In this document: positions 1 through 10,710 of the stretch, piece after piece
Numbering within the stretch: position 1 is the first letter of the stretch
How the letters are laid out: every line of letters begins with the position of its first letter
Origin: Sipunculus nudus
Taxonomy: Eukaryota > Annelida > Sipuncula > Golfingiida > Sipunculidae
NCBI GenBank assembly: GCA_026874595.1
Contig: CM049309.1
Span: 6,036,576 to 6,100,575 of the forward strand
Direction of reading: 5' to 3'
DNA length: 64,000 nucleotides
Made by a program: the position numbers and the translations under genes
Notes under the pieces: model-generated
The model's database searches: none
The model's input: only the letters and a program-made list of their open reading frames with translations
What the model was told of the DNA's origin: nothing

Positions 1-1377
1 TTAATAAAAGCTACAATTTTAGGCCAATTTCTTTCAGCTTTCTAAACTTAAAAAGCTGAAATCCTTATGTGTGCATGATATGAAAATTATATCAACAGTG
101 CTCACAGGAAACAAACGTGCCATGGTCAAATTTGGGCAAAATTTAAGTTACTAATTTAACATTTTAATTAATAACTTATTAAATTTGAAAAATTCATAAC
201 TAATTTTGGGTATTCAATTGAATCTTGATTAAATAATGTTACATCCCTGACAAAAAATCTCTAGCTTCAGCAATCCCCTTGTTAAGGGAGTAAATATATT
301 TCTTGATTTTTTACAAAGTGCATTATGTTTGGGCCCATAACTTAAATCAATTACGCAATACTGACATCATTCTGGCATGTGCACAGAGAATGAAAAATAT
401 GTATATTATTTATGATAAAAGTCAGATCAGTGGTTTTGATATTAAGCAGTCTTGAAGTGTAACAATGAGTTTTTAATGGAAAAATGAAGTTTTTCATTAA
501 TATCTTGAAGATATTAAGTCCTAGTGACCAAATTCTTGGCATGGTAGGGGATTTTGGAGACATTTAACTGTATGCCAAATTTAAGGAACTAAGAGCTGAA
601 GCTGGGGAGCTGAGCTCTTACAAACTGCATAACACTAGCTTGATGTAAACAATATGTTAAATGGTGCTTGAAAACTTGAATAAAATCTACAGTTTTTGAT
701 CAACTGGTTTCAAATTTTTGGTGTTAACAGTTGAAAAGCTAACAAAAACATGCTGTGAAAATTAAATTCACAGTACTTACAGGATAAAAACGTGACATGG
801 TCAAAGTTGGGCAAAATTTAAGGTACCAATTTTTTTTTAATTAATATTTTAAAAAATTTAAAGGTTTTTTATCTTATTTTGGGTATACAATTTAATTTTG
901 ATTAATTAAAGTTATATTACTGGAAAAAAGGTCCATAGCTTTAACATGTTTTGTGTTAAGTGATCAAATATCTTTCCTGATTTTTTACAAAATGCATTAT
1001 GTTTGGGTCCATAACTTTTTTAAATTATACAATACAGACATAATTTCTTGAATGTACATAGGAACTATATAGAGGAATATTTATGGTAAATATGAGGAAA
1101 AACAGATGAGTGGTTTTGATATCAGGCAGTCCTGAAGTGTGAAAATAGGTTTTAAATAAAAAATTGAGGTTTTTCCTTAATTTCTCAAAGGAACGAAGTC
1201 GAAAAGACCCAGTTTTCGGCTTGGTAGGAGATCTTGGTGACATCTAACATTATGCCGAATTTTGGTTTCCTTGGTCTAACGGTTTCAAAACATGCCACAT
1301 CTACGGACGGACGGACGGACGGACCACGGACAATGGACCACGACTATAGCTCAGATGACTTATAGTCAGCTGAGCTA
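1..1377 (+). repeat. Interspersed repeat family F1, copies cut by window start
   Basis: AT-rich non-coding repeat. The blocks 'gggcaaaatttaaggta', 'gtttgggcccataactt', 'cagtggttttgatatta' and 'ggcagtcctgaagtgtg' recur in the same order in copies at 17.6-25 kb and 31.0-32.0 kb. The copy ends in an ACGG microsatellite (about 1303-1325) and an imperfect terminal hairpin at 1347-1377, whose outer arms tagctcag/ctgagcta match over 8 bp, followed by an A-run. Short ORFs inside it recur only because the DNA is repeated; none resembles a protein family. Non-autonomous Helentron/pearl-like identity is inferred from the architecture. Confidence 0.75.
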
Positions 1378-1975
1378 AAAACATGCCGTTACCAAAGTTG
1401 GACAAAATTTAAGGTATTGATTTTTTGTTTATGCTAATAACTTAAAAAATTTGCAAAATTCAGATTTAATTTTGGGTAAACAATTGAATCTTGATTAAAT
1501 ATATCAGTTATATCCCTGAAAAAAAGTCTCCAGCTTCAGCAATTCTCATGTTAAGTGAGTAAATATATTTTCTGATTTTTTAAAAATTCCATTATATTTG
1601 GGCCCATAACTTCAAAACAATATGTAATACTGACCTAATTTTTTGTATGTTCATAGAAAATGTATGGAAAAATATGTATACTAAATATGATCAAAAACAG
1701 ATCAGTGGTTTTGATATAACTCTGCCTTGAAGTGTAACAATGGCTTTTTTAAGGAAAATGGAGGTTTTTCCTTAATATCTCAAAGGAATGAAGTCCTAGT
1801 GACCCAATTTTCGACATGGAAGGAGTTTTGGGGACATCTAACTGTATGCAAAATTTTGGATTCTTAGGTCCAACGGTTTCAAAACGTGCCCTGTTAACGG
1901 GGGTATGGACGGCCGGACGGATGATGGACAAAGGACCACGACTATAGCTCAGATGACTTAGAGTCAGCTGAGCTA
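1378..1975 (+). repeat. F1 repeat, shorter second copy
   Basis: This begins directly after the preceding F1 hairpin and repeats the 3' half of the family: the 'gggcccataacttc' block, the 'cagatcagtggttttgatat' block, then an ACGG-like tract (about 1900-1925) and the hairpin at 1945-1975. The head-to-tail arrangement suggests local tandem growth or insertion beside an older copy. Confidence 0.7.
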
Positions 1976-2058
1976 AAAATGATGAATTTTGCTTATTTTT
2001 AAGCCACAAAATTTCTGAAATACTTTGCTTTATGAAACTTAACTTTTTCCTCTAGAAT

Positions 2059-3082
2059 ATGGCATCATTAGTAATGTGGACAGTGACTGAACTCTAGCAG
2101 TGGTTAAGGAGCAATAACATGGACAAGTTTGTAGATGTGCCTGCTGGTACCACTTCTGAATTCTTGATCATCTTGATTATTATTTCTTGGAGGTATTGTT
2201 ACCCAACTCTCTTCACCATAATGCATATGAATCTACATCATCAATGGAAAAGGTTAATTCTTGGGATGAAGATTTTTCAGTGGGGGAAGCTCAGGCACAT
2301 TTTCAGCAGCATTTTGCTTAATTTATGCTGTTTCCTTTTAGAGAGAGCAGCATATGTTTGTGCCTTCTCATATGCCATCAGTTTCTCAAATCAAAAGATG
2401 TCTTGTATGATTTGGTCTTCAAGCCTTTGCTTTATGATTTAGCACACCTCAAGGGGAGTAACTATGACTGTCAGTGGAATTGATAAAATTATGTAGGGAG
2501 GTATTGCAACCTTAGCAGGGGATAACTGATAATCCCATGCCATTCCTGGTTTTTAAACTCATTTCCATGCTGGCAAAATATGTCAAATGAGCTCTGTTGA
2601 TTATATAACCAGTTTAATTGACATTGGCAGATCTTGAACAGAGTGATGAGGCTGTGTATCAAAATCATTTAAGAACCCCTGCCATTTTTTCCATCTGGAT
2701 TATTTCAAAGTGCCTAGTGAATTCCCTCCTGATGTCATGCACAATTGTATGGAAGGCATTATCCCCTAAACTGTGTGGCATGTGTTAAAACATTTTTTAG
2801 ACACCAAACTGTTTCATCTACACCATTTAAATGAAGCCACTGAAAAAGAATATCTCCAGACAAGTGACAAACTAACTACTTTCACTGAAAAGACATTCAA
2901 AGACAAAGGCAACATTTTGGGAAGTGCAGCCCAAAAATGGGAATTGTTCCTTACATTAAAAAGAAAATTACAAAGAAGATATGTATGATAAAGATGGGAA
3001 CCTTAAAAGTGATACCGGAAGCATAATAGTGTGCAGTCTTTTGGAAGGAATTTTGCATGACAAAACTACTATCAGGCTATTA
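2059..3082 (+). pseudogene. Degraded 5' part of RNase H-like transposase-type gene
   Basis: Coding traces run in changing frames ahead of the long open frame that starts near 3084. The ATG at 2059 opens a stretch interrupted by TAG after about 12 codons that then reads QWLRSNNMDKFVD, vaguely SAM-like. Another frame is open over about 2161-2320 and encodes an acidic stretch (SWDEDFSVGEAQ). A third is open over 2773-2985 (AAQKWELFL), a fourth over about 2945-3079 (GSIIVCSLLEGILHD) up to a TAA at 3080-3082. The order fits the N-terminal half of the protein encoded downstream, now broken by at least two frameshifts and several stops. The exact start and any upstream introns cannot be fixed from this copy. 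Confidence 0.5.
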
Positions 3083-3083
3083 A

Positions 3084-5298
3084 AATAACAAAAATCTTCC
3101 CAGACAAGCAACAAAAAGAGAAAAACGATTAAATGAAAAGGAACAAGGCATAAACAAAAAGAATAAACAAAATGCTATGCAAATGCAATTGTCAAACTCA
3201 AAACAGTGGGAGCTAAAGAGACAGCTAAAGGCAACTCAGACTGAACTATCCAAAGAAAAGACTAAGAAAATCAAATTGCGCCAGTGCATCCAGGAGAAAA
3301 AAGAAGTAATTGCAGCACTACAGGGGAAACTTGAAAACATGGAATCTGAAATTCTTCTGCTTAGAGGTGAAAAGCTGGTAACAAAGACTGAAAATGGAAA
3401 GTATTCGCCAGAAATTGTTAAATGTGTGATAGAACTCATGGGGGAAGCAGGATTGTCCGGAAAGAATTGTGCCAAAGTTATAAAAATTGTGAGCAAAAAC
3501 TTAATGAAAAGAGAAGTTCAAATAGAAGAACTCCCATCCGAACGTTCTGCCATTCGGTTCGCTGACCAAGGTCATATCCTGGCAAAGTATCATCTAGCCA
3601 ATGAAATGGTATGCCAGCACTTTGACGTTCATATTGATGGTACCACAAAAGATCATGTAAAGTATGTCGGAATGCAGGTGCACTTAGAGAAGGGTGAAAC
3701 ACTCAGTACTGGATACACCAGTGTCCATACTGAAGACACTGGCACCCTATTAGATATATCTTTCAGGATGTTAAAAGAAAAATCTTCAGTATTAGATCCA
3801 GTAAATGCGGATTTGCAGGTAAAGAAGATGCTGTCTAATTTAGTTGGATTGATGAGTGATCGAGCTGCCGTGATGAAGTCTTTCGACAAAGCCTTTGACA
3901 TTGAACGGCAAAGGATGCTGGAGTTAAAACCAGATGACAAGCTACAGTATTTACACTGCAGTGCACACTTCCTCCTAGGTCTAAGCAGCGGAGCTGAAAC
4001 GGTCTGTCATGAAATTGAAAAAGATTTTGGACAATTGGGAAGAGATTCATTGCCAGCATTCTACAGATTCAGGAACTCTTCAGAAAGTGCCACCACCAGA
4101 TACATTAGATTGGCCTGTGACATAATGGGTCCTCGTGGTGATGAAAAAAGTGGTTGCAGGGACATGTGGATCGCATTTTGTTAAATGCAAAACATCAAAT
4201 CTCTGATCTCAAGTTATCGCAGTAACCGCTTCAACAACATGTTTGAAAGCAGTGCAGCTTTGCATTTTCACAGAGAGGACATTGTCAGGTTTTTTAGTGA
4301 ATTTAATGTCGGTGGCAACTTGAAGCAGCAAAGTGTCCTTGAAGATGCGAAGTGTGACACCACTGATTCCTTCATAGTGGGCCTTGGCATTATTTTTTAT
4401 AAAATAACAGGCCCATATTGGCAGTTGGTCAGAAGTCACACACCATATTTGGACTTTTACAAATACGTAAACATGATGGTTTCCAAACTACAGTACTGGG
4501 CACAGAAACCGTGTCTCCTTGCCACATCTTTCGACTGCCCGTCGGTTTTTGATGGGGAGTTTGAAGTAGCAGCCCATGAGCAATTTCAGTCTCTCTACAG
4601 TGTAGAAAACCAGCAGCAGGCCAGTATCCAGATGTTTCTTGGAAAGATCTGTGAGAAGTTCCTGGATGTAACCAAGCGTCAGCTGTATGATTTCCTTCCA
4701 AATGGACGTTACTTCGAAGTTGAAGATGAACATTTGCGAGAAAAAATGGCCCATTGTCTGCTCACCAACTTAGTTGGTGAAGCCTCATTTGGTGATTTGG
4801 ATTCAAGCTTGTTTAGACGAAGACATTCGTCATTACATCACCACACAACCCTTAACATGCTGAAAAGAAACAACACTATGAGCAAGTGGTTCTCAGATAA
4901 ACCTGAAGATGAGCAGGCCCAACTTTTGCAGATTGCTTCGTCGATGGCCCCAAAATTGCGGCAGCAACATCAGAGGGAGCAGAATGATGTTGTTGAAAAA
5001 AACAAAGCAAAGTTAATTGAAGCCAGACAAAGAGAAGAGAGTAAAAGGCAGAAAGCAGTCTTAGCAAAGCAGAAAATTACAATACTAGTGAAAGAACATG
5101 GTGGCCCATGTACAAGCATGCTTGAAGTTGATAATCTTGTCAGGAATATACTAAACAAAACAAGAAAAGCAGAAGTCCTGAAAAATGAAATAAGATATCA
5201 AAGGCTAGTGATTGGAGGGAAGAGTCCTCTACTAAAGTTAACAGGCACAAATGAAGAACTGTTCACCAATTTGAAGAAATTCCTTGGTAGAAATACAG
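3084..5298 (+). pseudogene. RNase H-like (DDE transposase-type) protein, main exon, one in-frame stop
   Basis: One frame is open from 3084 to the proposed splice donor at 5299 except for a single TAA at 4182-4184; the ATG codons at 3177 and 4185 lie in this same frame. The first ~70 residues from 3177 are a Lys/Glu-rich coiled coil. Then come HIDGTTKDH (Asp at 3636-3638), MSDRAAVMKSFDK (Asp at 3858-3860), a CxxH motif CSAHFLLG (Cys at 3957) and GEASFGDLD (Glu at 4779). Asp, Asp, CxxH and a late Glu in that order resemble the RNase H-like catalytic core of hAT-like transposases. A second charged coiled coil covers about 4920-5090. Similar uncharacterised proteins occur, as I recall, in molluscs and cnidarians. 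Catalysis is inferred. The stop and upstream frameshifts make this copy a likely pseudogene; a sequencing error at 4182 alone would not rescue the 5' part. Confidence 0.7.
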
Positions 5299-5649
5299 GT
5301 ATAACAGTAGACCCTATATAGCAATAGTTTGTTATCAGCATTACACATTATTTACAAATAATAGAGTAGTCCATATGATCACATTAACATCCAGCATATC
5401 TGGTCTTCTCACTTGCACTTTCAAGATAGTTCTGATAGACCTGGTACATGAATAAATTTAATTAGTAAAACATATTTTCCTTACATGATAATCAACATGA
5501 TTAATTTGCTAAGAACCCTCTTGCTGTATTATACAGTTGATAAGGTAGTTTTATGATTAATTCTGAATATCAACTTTTAAATCATCAAAGGATTATTTTT
5601 CCCTGAAGAAATTTCATTCTGAATAGCAATTGCTGCTTTTATTTTGTAG
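5299..5649 (+). other. Predicted 351-bp GT-AG intron (phase 1)
   Basis: The donor ACAG|GTATAA (GT at 5299-5300) and acceptor TTTTATTTTGTAG| (AG at 5648-5649) flank a stop-rich AT-rich stretch. The upstream frame ends after the first base of a codon and the downstream frame starts with the last two, so the joined codon is GAA and both long open frames connect without a shift. A phase match by chance is about one in three, but together with two good splice sites and two long open frames it is persuasive. Confidence 0.6.
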
Positions 5650-6146
5650 AACACATCGGAGAACAATCTGACCCTGCTGATGACTCGCCAGCTGCTGCTT
5701 CAGGCTCCTCTGGTTCCAGTAAATGCAGGGGGCATGCATCTTCATCAGACTCTGAGTCTGAGTCTGATGACACAGAAACATTAGAAGACAGTGACCATGC
5801 ATTAAACAGTGACAATGTTTTCTTAGACAATCTGAATCAATTTGGATCTTTTCGGTTCCAGAAACAGGGAGTTTTTATTGCTGTTTTTTATGATGATGAT
5901 TTTTATGTGGGAGAAGTGATAGAAGTGGTGAGCCCTTTGGAAGGCAGGGTGGCATATATGGAAAAGGCTGGGCAGGGCAAGAATGTACACTTTAAATGGG
6001 GAAGCAGGAGAGTTGAAAACACAGAATGCCAGTGGGTATTAGCTTGGGATTTACAAGTGACAACACAAACTGGACGTCGATGGACCGTTTCAAATGTTGA
6101 TCAACTTAAGCTTCTATACACAAAGTATAAGAGCATATTTTGTTAA
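5650..6146 (+). pseudogene. C-terminal exon: acidic Ser-rich linker plus SH3/Tudor-like domain
   Basis: This exon is open from the acceptor to TAA at 6144-6146 (about 165 residues). It begins with a Ser/Asp/Glu-rich linker (SDSESESDD) and ends in a domain with the pattern VFIAVFYDDDFYVGEVIEV ... VHFKWG ... WVLAWDL ... LKLLYTKY. The Tyr/Val/Gly spacing looks like a small beta-barrel (SH3/Tudor-like) of the kind attached to lophotrochozoan transposase-like proteins. The exon itself is intact although the rest of the gene is broken. Domain name is inference; orphan function. Confidence 0.55.
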
Positions 6147-7039
6147 AATTTTATGATGATTGCATGTCTGAACAAGCTTATTACATCTGTGCAAGTTGTG
6201 ATCAGCTAAGAAGGTGAAAGGTATTGGAAGTATATAGATGCAGATGGAAATCTAGCATAACTGCTCTACAAAATTGTATAATTTCTCAGTTTTTGTTAAA
6301 ATATGTCACATTGGATAGGTTATCTCATATTGCATGGTTTAATAAGTATAATCATGTTAAAGGTTAAGTTCTTAGCTTTCCATTGGTACTTAAATGAAGT
6401 TTCTAGCATGTGTAGTTTAAAAGTTACAGAAGTTCAAACCTGAAAAAATGCGAGGCTTGAGATAGACGCTCAGGTTTCCATGTGTCAAATTTTAATTTTT
6501 TTGATTTTTAACTGTAATTATGAAAAAAAATATTTGAAATGTACCCTTAGAAAAAATTAGAGTTGATATATGTATGTATTTGAGACACTTACAGTGGTTA
6601 TAATAAGTACTATTCAGTTTAAAGTGAATTTCTGGCCTCTCGTAAACCTGATTTTGTCATTTATCAACATTTTTTTAAACGTTCGCGGTGTTTAGAAATG
6701 GGTTTTTGCAACCATGATTTATAATAAAGCGTAATTCCTATCACTATGGAAGTTTGTAATTATAAAATATGCATGTAGTTCTTGAAAATAAATCACTTTA
6801 TTCTTGATTTGTATTATATTTCATTTATTTACAGAACTCTGAATATGCTAATTTGTTCTCTTTCGTTAAATATTCTAAAATCTGGTAATTTGGTCCAACT
6901 TTGAATACCCATGTCTCAGGAACCATTAGACCTAGAAAGGCAAATAAAATATCATTGTGTTGCATTTTCAAAGCTCTATCACCTGAAATCAATTATATAG
7001 ATGTGCAGAAGATATTTAAAAATGGCTGCTGGTACCTAT
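6147..7039. other. AT-rich DNA after the pseudogene, no gene
   Basis: No coding signal. Possible polyadenylation hexamers aataaa occur near 6724 and 6786, far enough downstream that association with the preceding pseudogene is uncertain. The last ~140 bp grade into the repeat array that follows. Confidence 0.5.
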
Positions 7040-8386
7040 TATCAAGCAACACACCAAAAATCATGCCAGTATATGCAGGCATTGTGAAAAAAATTCCATA
7101 CATGTGCATTTTCCATAAAAATTTCTGTCTTTCATGAAATTTTCTATGTTTAGGAGCCGTAAAACAATCAAAAGTAGGTCAACCGGGATGAAACGCAAAC
7201 TCGATCTGTAACTGTCATTATCAGTACAAAAAAGTCAGTACATATGCATTTGTTATGAAAATTTATATTTTTCATGAAACTTTCTATGTTCAGGAGCAGT
7301 CAAATGGTCAAAAGTAGGTCAACTGAGACAAAACAAGAACTCGATCTGTAACTGGTCATTATCTGCCTACACACCAAAAATCAGGCCTGAATCTGCAGGC
7401 ACTGCAAAAAAAAGTCCATACATGTGCACCTTTTTATGAAATTTTCTATGTTAGAGCACCGTCAAATGGTCAAAAATAGGTCAACTGGGACAAAACGTGA
7501 ACTTGATCTGTAACTGGTCATTATCTGCCCACACACCAAAAATCAGGCCAATATCTGCAGGTATTGTGAAGAAAAGTCTGTACAAGTGTATTTGTCATGA
7601 AAATATATATTTTACATGAAATTTTCTATGTTCAGGAGCCGTAAACAGTCAAAAGTAGGTCAACCGGGACGAAACACGAACTCGATCTGTAACTGGTCTA
7701 TATCTGCCCACACACCAAAAATTAGGCCAATATCTGCAGGCATTGTGAAAAAAATTCCATACATGTGCATTTTCCATAAAAATTTCTGTCTTTCATGAAA
7801 TTTTCTATGTTTAGGAGCCGTAAAACAATCAAAAGTAGGTCAACCGGGACGAAACGTGAACTCGATCTGTAACTGGTCTATATCTACCCACACACCAAAA
7901 ATCAGGCCAACATCTGCAGGCATTGCGAAAAAAAGTCAGTACATGTGTATCTGTCATGAATATTTCTATTTTTCATGAAAATTTCTAAGTTTAGGAGCCG
8001 TAAAACCGTCAAAAGTAGGTCAACCGGGACGAAACGCAAACTCGATCTGTAACTGGTCTATATCTGTCCACACACCAAAATCAGGCCAACATCTGCAGGC
8101 ACTGCGAAAAAAAGTCCGTACATGTGTATTTGTCATGAAATTTCATATTTTTCATGAAAATTTCTAAGTTTAGGAGCCGTAAAACGGTCAAAAGTAGGTC
8201 AACCGGGACGAAACGCGAACTCGATCTGTAACTGGTCTATATCTGCCCACACACCAAAAATCAGGCCAATATCTGCAGGCATTGCGAAAAAAAGTCCGTA
8301 CAACTGTTTGATTTCGGAATGACAGAAGGACGGAATGACGGACATGGGTAAAACTATATGCCCCGGCCACTTTGTGGCGGGGGCAT
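7040..8386 (+). repeat. F2 element: tandem array of ~180-bp monomers with terminal hairpin
   Basis: At least seven monomers share 'gatctgtaactgg', 'acacaccaaaaatcaggcc', 'tctgcaggcattg' and 'aggagccgtaaaa'. The gatctgtaac marks sit at 7203, 7343, 7505, 7684, 7864, 8044 and 8223, so the period settles at 179-180 bp. The array ends in a short acgg-rich stretch (about 8325-8345) and a hairpin at 8358-8386: 13-bp arms atgccccggccac / gtggcgggggcat (one mismatch) around a TTT loop. ORFs through the array are repeat artefacts. Non-autonomous Helentron/pearl-like identity is inferred. Confidence 0.8.
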
Positions 8387-10148
8387 AATAAAATTCAACC
8401 TTTTTTATATATATTTCTACAGGTGTGTGTGTGCATACTTAACATTAGTTATATCATTGCATGATAACTAATTTATGTTTCTGTCATTTCAGAAAGGTTA
8501 AAACAATGGTGCCAGCAAGGTGGTGCTTGACTCATATTGTATTCGCAGACCATTGTGAAACACAGACTGTGACCAAAATATGTTGAGATAGGAAGAAAGT
8601 GATCTTGTGCTAAATACTAGAGAAAGTAAAGTTAATTTGCAAAACTGGATTTTGTCTTGCTTGATGAAAGGATGTATTCCAACTAATCTGATGGTAAAAG
8701 GCAACAAAGGCAAAGACTCTGATGGTGAAAGGCAACAAAGGCAAGACTGCAATGAGAGTAATGAGATTTAAATGTCATACCTTCAAAGAGTTGTGGTATG
8801 AACTAATAAAACATTGGACCATGCACATCCTCTAAGAGAAATGAAATAAATTTAAAATGCACACCTTGATATTCAAGGATCATATGAAGTCCTCATCATG
8901 ATATGTAAAACTCAGGGACACTAGGCAAATACTACTCTTTCATGATTTCTTAACCAGACAATCATGGATTTGTAAGGGAATTCTGACCTGAAGAGAGATT
9001 CACAAATGTGTAATTTAAAACTAAAACCTGCATATTTTGAAAAACAGCAACTAATAAACCATCAGTAGTCTAACTACACCACATCAATTTCAGTGATGAG
9101 GCCTTAAAAGGCTATCAAAAATTTTACAGTGAAAACATTTCAACTGGCAACAGTAATCATCGATACACAATTACACATGATTTCTGAAGGTAATATTTTT
9201 TTCATCAACTTGCTGTACTCTATTGAAATCAAATTAAACTTCTGTGCTTACCGACGATCAGAACTGATAACAGCTGACCTGGTAAACCAGTTGCTTACTT
9301 AAGATACCTATGAGATGTCTTGATGAAATGATTTGAGTGATGGTATCACTGGTCAATGGTCGCCTTCATGTCCACAGCAGGTGTCATGGGTTTGCTTCTG
9401 GATCTGTGGCTTCTAGATTCTGTTTGTTAGGTATATCTGGCCATCTTGACAAAACATCCTGAAACAAAGATGCCCATTATAATCATAATTCCACTATTGG
9501 TGTCACCAATTTTAAATGCAATAAAGTTTCGATGAGACAAAATCCGAATTTGACTCATGATGTAGACCTTTACACATTTAATTTTAATTAGTCTAGTAAG
9601 GCTTCCATTCATAAATATGGAATATTTGTTCTTCATTTAGTGTGTGTTCTACTTCAGAAATAAGAACTCAAAATTAAGATTTTTTGTATTCATTATTACA
9701 TTCAAAATTCATCAATGTAGCAGAAATTATAAGATTTCACAAAAGTTTATGCAGAGTGGACTTTATCAAAGTCAAAGGAGCTGACAGAAAAATTTGACAC
9801 ATCTTAGAATTGGAACAAAGTTAAACAGAGTTTCAATAAACTAGGTTTATTGCTTTCATTCAAGAGGGACATCCTACTTGAGTAAGTCTGACACAACAAT
9901 GTTTGAGACTTAACTGTACTTCATATAAGGTGATTGAAATTTCATATAGAAACACAGTACCTTCAATCACCAAGGGATCTTGAAATCTCTTTGAAATGAA
10001 GCCAGACAATTCTGTCAGTTGAAGACCTCCATGAATGAAGCACTCAAGTGACAACCATTTAGTTAATACATCTAACCTGGCTCCTATACACTATTCATTA
10101 CAGTTCATACTCCAATGTCCATCTGATCTTTATCATCAGTTGATGCCC
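8387..10148. other. AT-rich intergenic DNA downstream of ARMC7
   Basis: I see no exon, no recognisable transposon end and no RNA gene here. Short ORFs on the minus strand (for example 8498-8752 and 9427-9636) lack recognisable motifs and look like chance. Confidence 0.4.
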
Positions 10149-10154
10149 TTTATT
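10149..10154 (-). terminator. Candidate poly(A) signal of ARMC7
   Basis: The plus strand reads tttatt, giving AATAAA on the gene's strand about 455 bp after the stop codon. Position is plausible for a 3' UTR end, but a hexamer this common in AT-rich DNA is weak evidence. Confidence 0.25.
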
Positions 10155-10608
10155 TCTGTGACATTGGCACCTTATATTTCTTAAGTTTAATATCTGTAAC
10201 CAGGATCCAACATTCCTGGAGCTTTCTCCATTTTTTCTTTTCTCCCTAGACAAACACTGACGTTACTTCTGAGTTATATCCATTCCATTCTACATTTCAA
10301 TGCAACCTCTTCACTTGTGTTTTTTATATTGCTGCAGCTAATTACTAATCACCAGGCTGATGGATGTCTGTGATCTTGAGCAGACACTGGTTGAGCAATA
10401 TCTGGACTTTTTTAAAGGCAGGTTGTTTTATCTGCTGGGTAAAGCTACAAATATAGAAGGCTTAGAAGCTCAAGACTTCGCTAGGGCACACAGGTCTACG
10501 ATGGTAAATTTTAAAGTCCTAAAGCTTGCCTCTTCACAACCAGCACTGATTTATCATAAAAAAATTCCACAGATGAAGATGTAATTATTCAGATGTTCCA
10601 TCTCTGCC

Positions 10609-10710
10609 TCATGTTCCTGCGCTCCCATCACCAGCCTCAGCATCTTGCTGCTGTTCCCACTCTTGCTGTGCCTGTAGAGCTTCCTTCACCTGCTCCTCCG
10701 TGCAGTAGTC
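10609..10710 (-). CDS. ARMC7: ARMC7 coding exon 7 (last)
   Basis: The acceptor ttaatttcag precedes GAC. The exon encodes [20 protein letters not shown], a Gln/Asp-rich tail ending GDGSAGT, then TGA. The family has a variable, polar C-terminal tail here. Confidence 0.92.
   Translation of the reverse strand, partial: DYCTEEQVKEALQAQQEWEQQQDAEAGDGSAGT

Noticed and set aside
1025-1243. Minus-strand ORFs in F1 ([10 protein letters not shown]..., MSPKSPT...) recurring across the window
   Set aside because: They recur because F1 recurs, vary in length and frame between copies, and show no conserved domain.
7040-8386. CRISPR-like array
   Set aside because: The regular ~180-bp spacing is a satellite monomer period with no short repeat/unique spacer pattern, in a eukaryotic genome.
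10360-10584. Plus-strand ORF beginning MDVCDLEQTLVEQ
   Set aside because: It lies in the likely 3' UTR of ARMC7 on the opposite strand and has no recognisable family.
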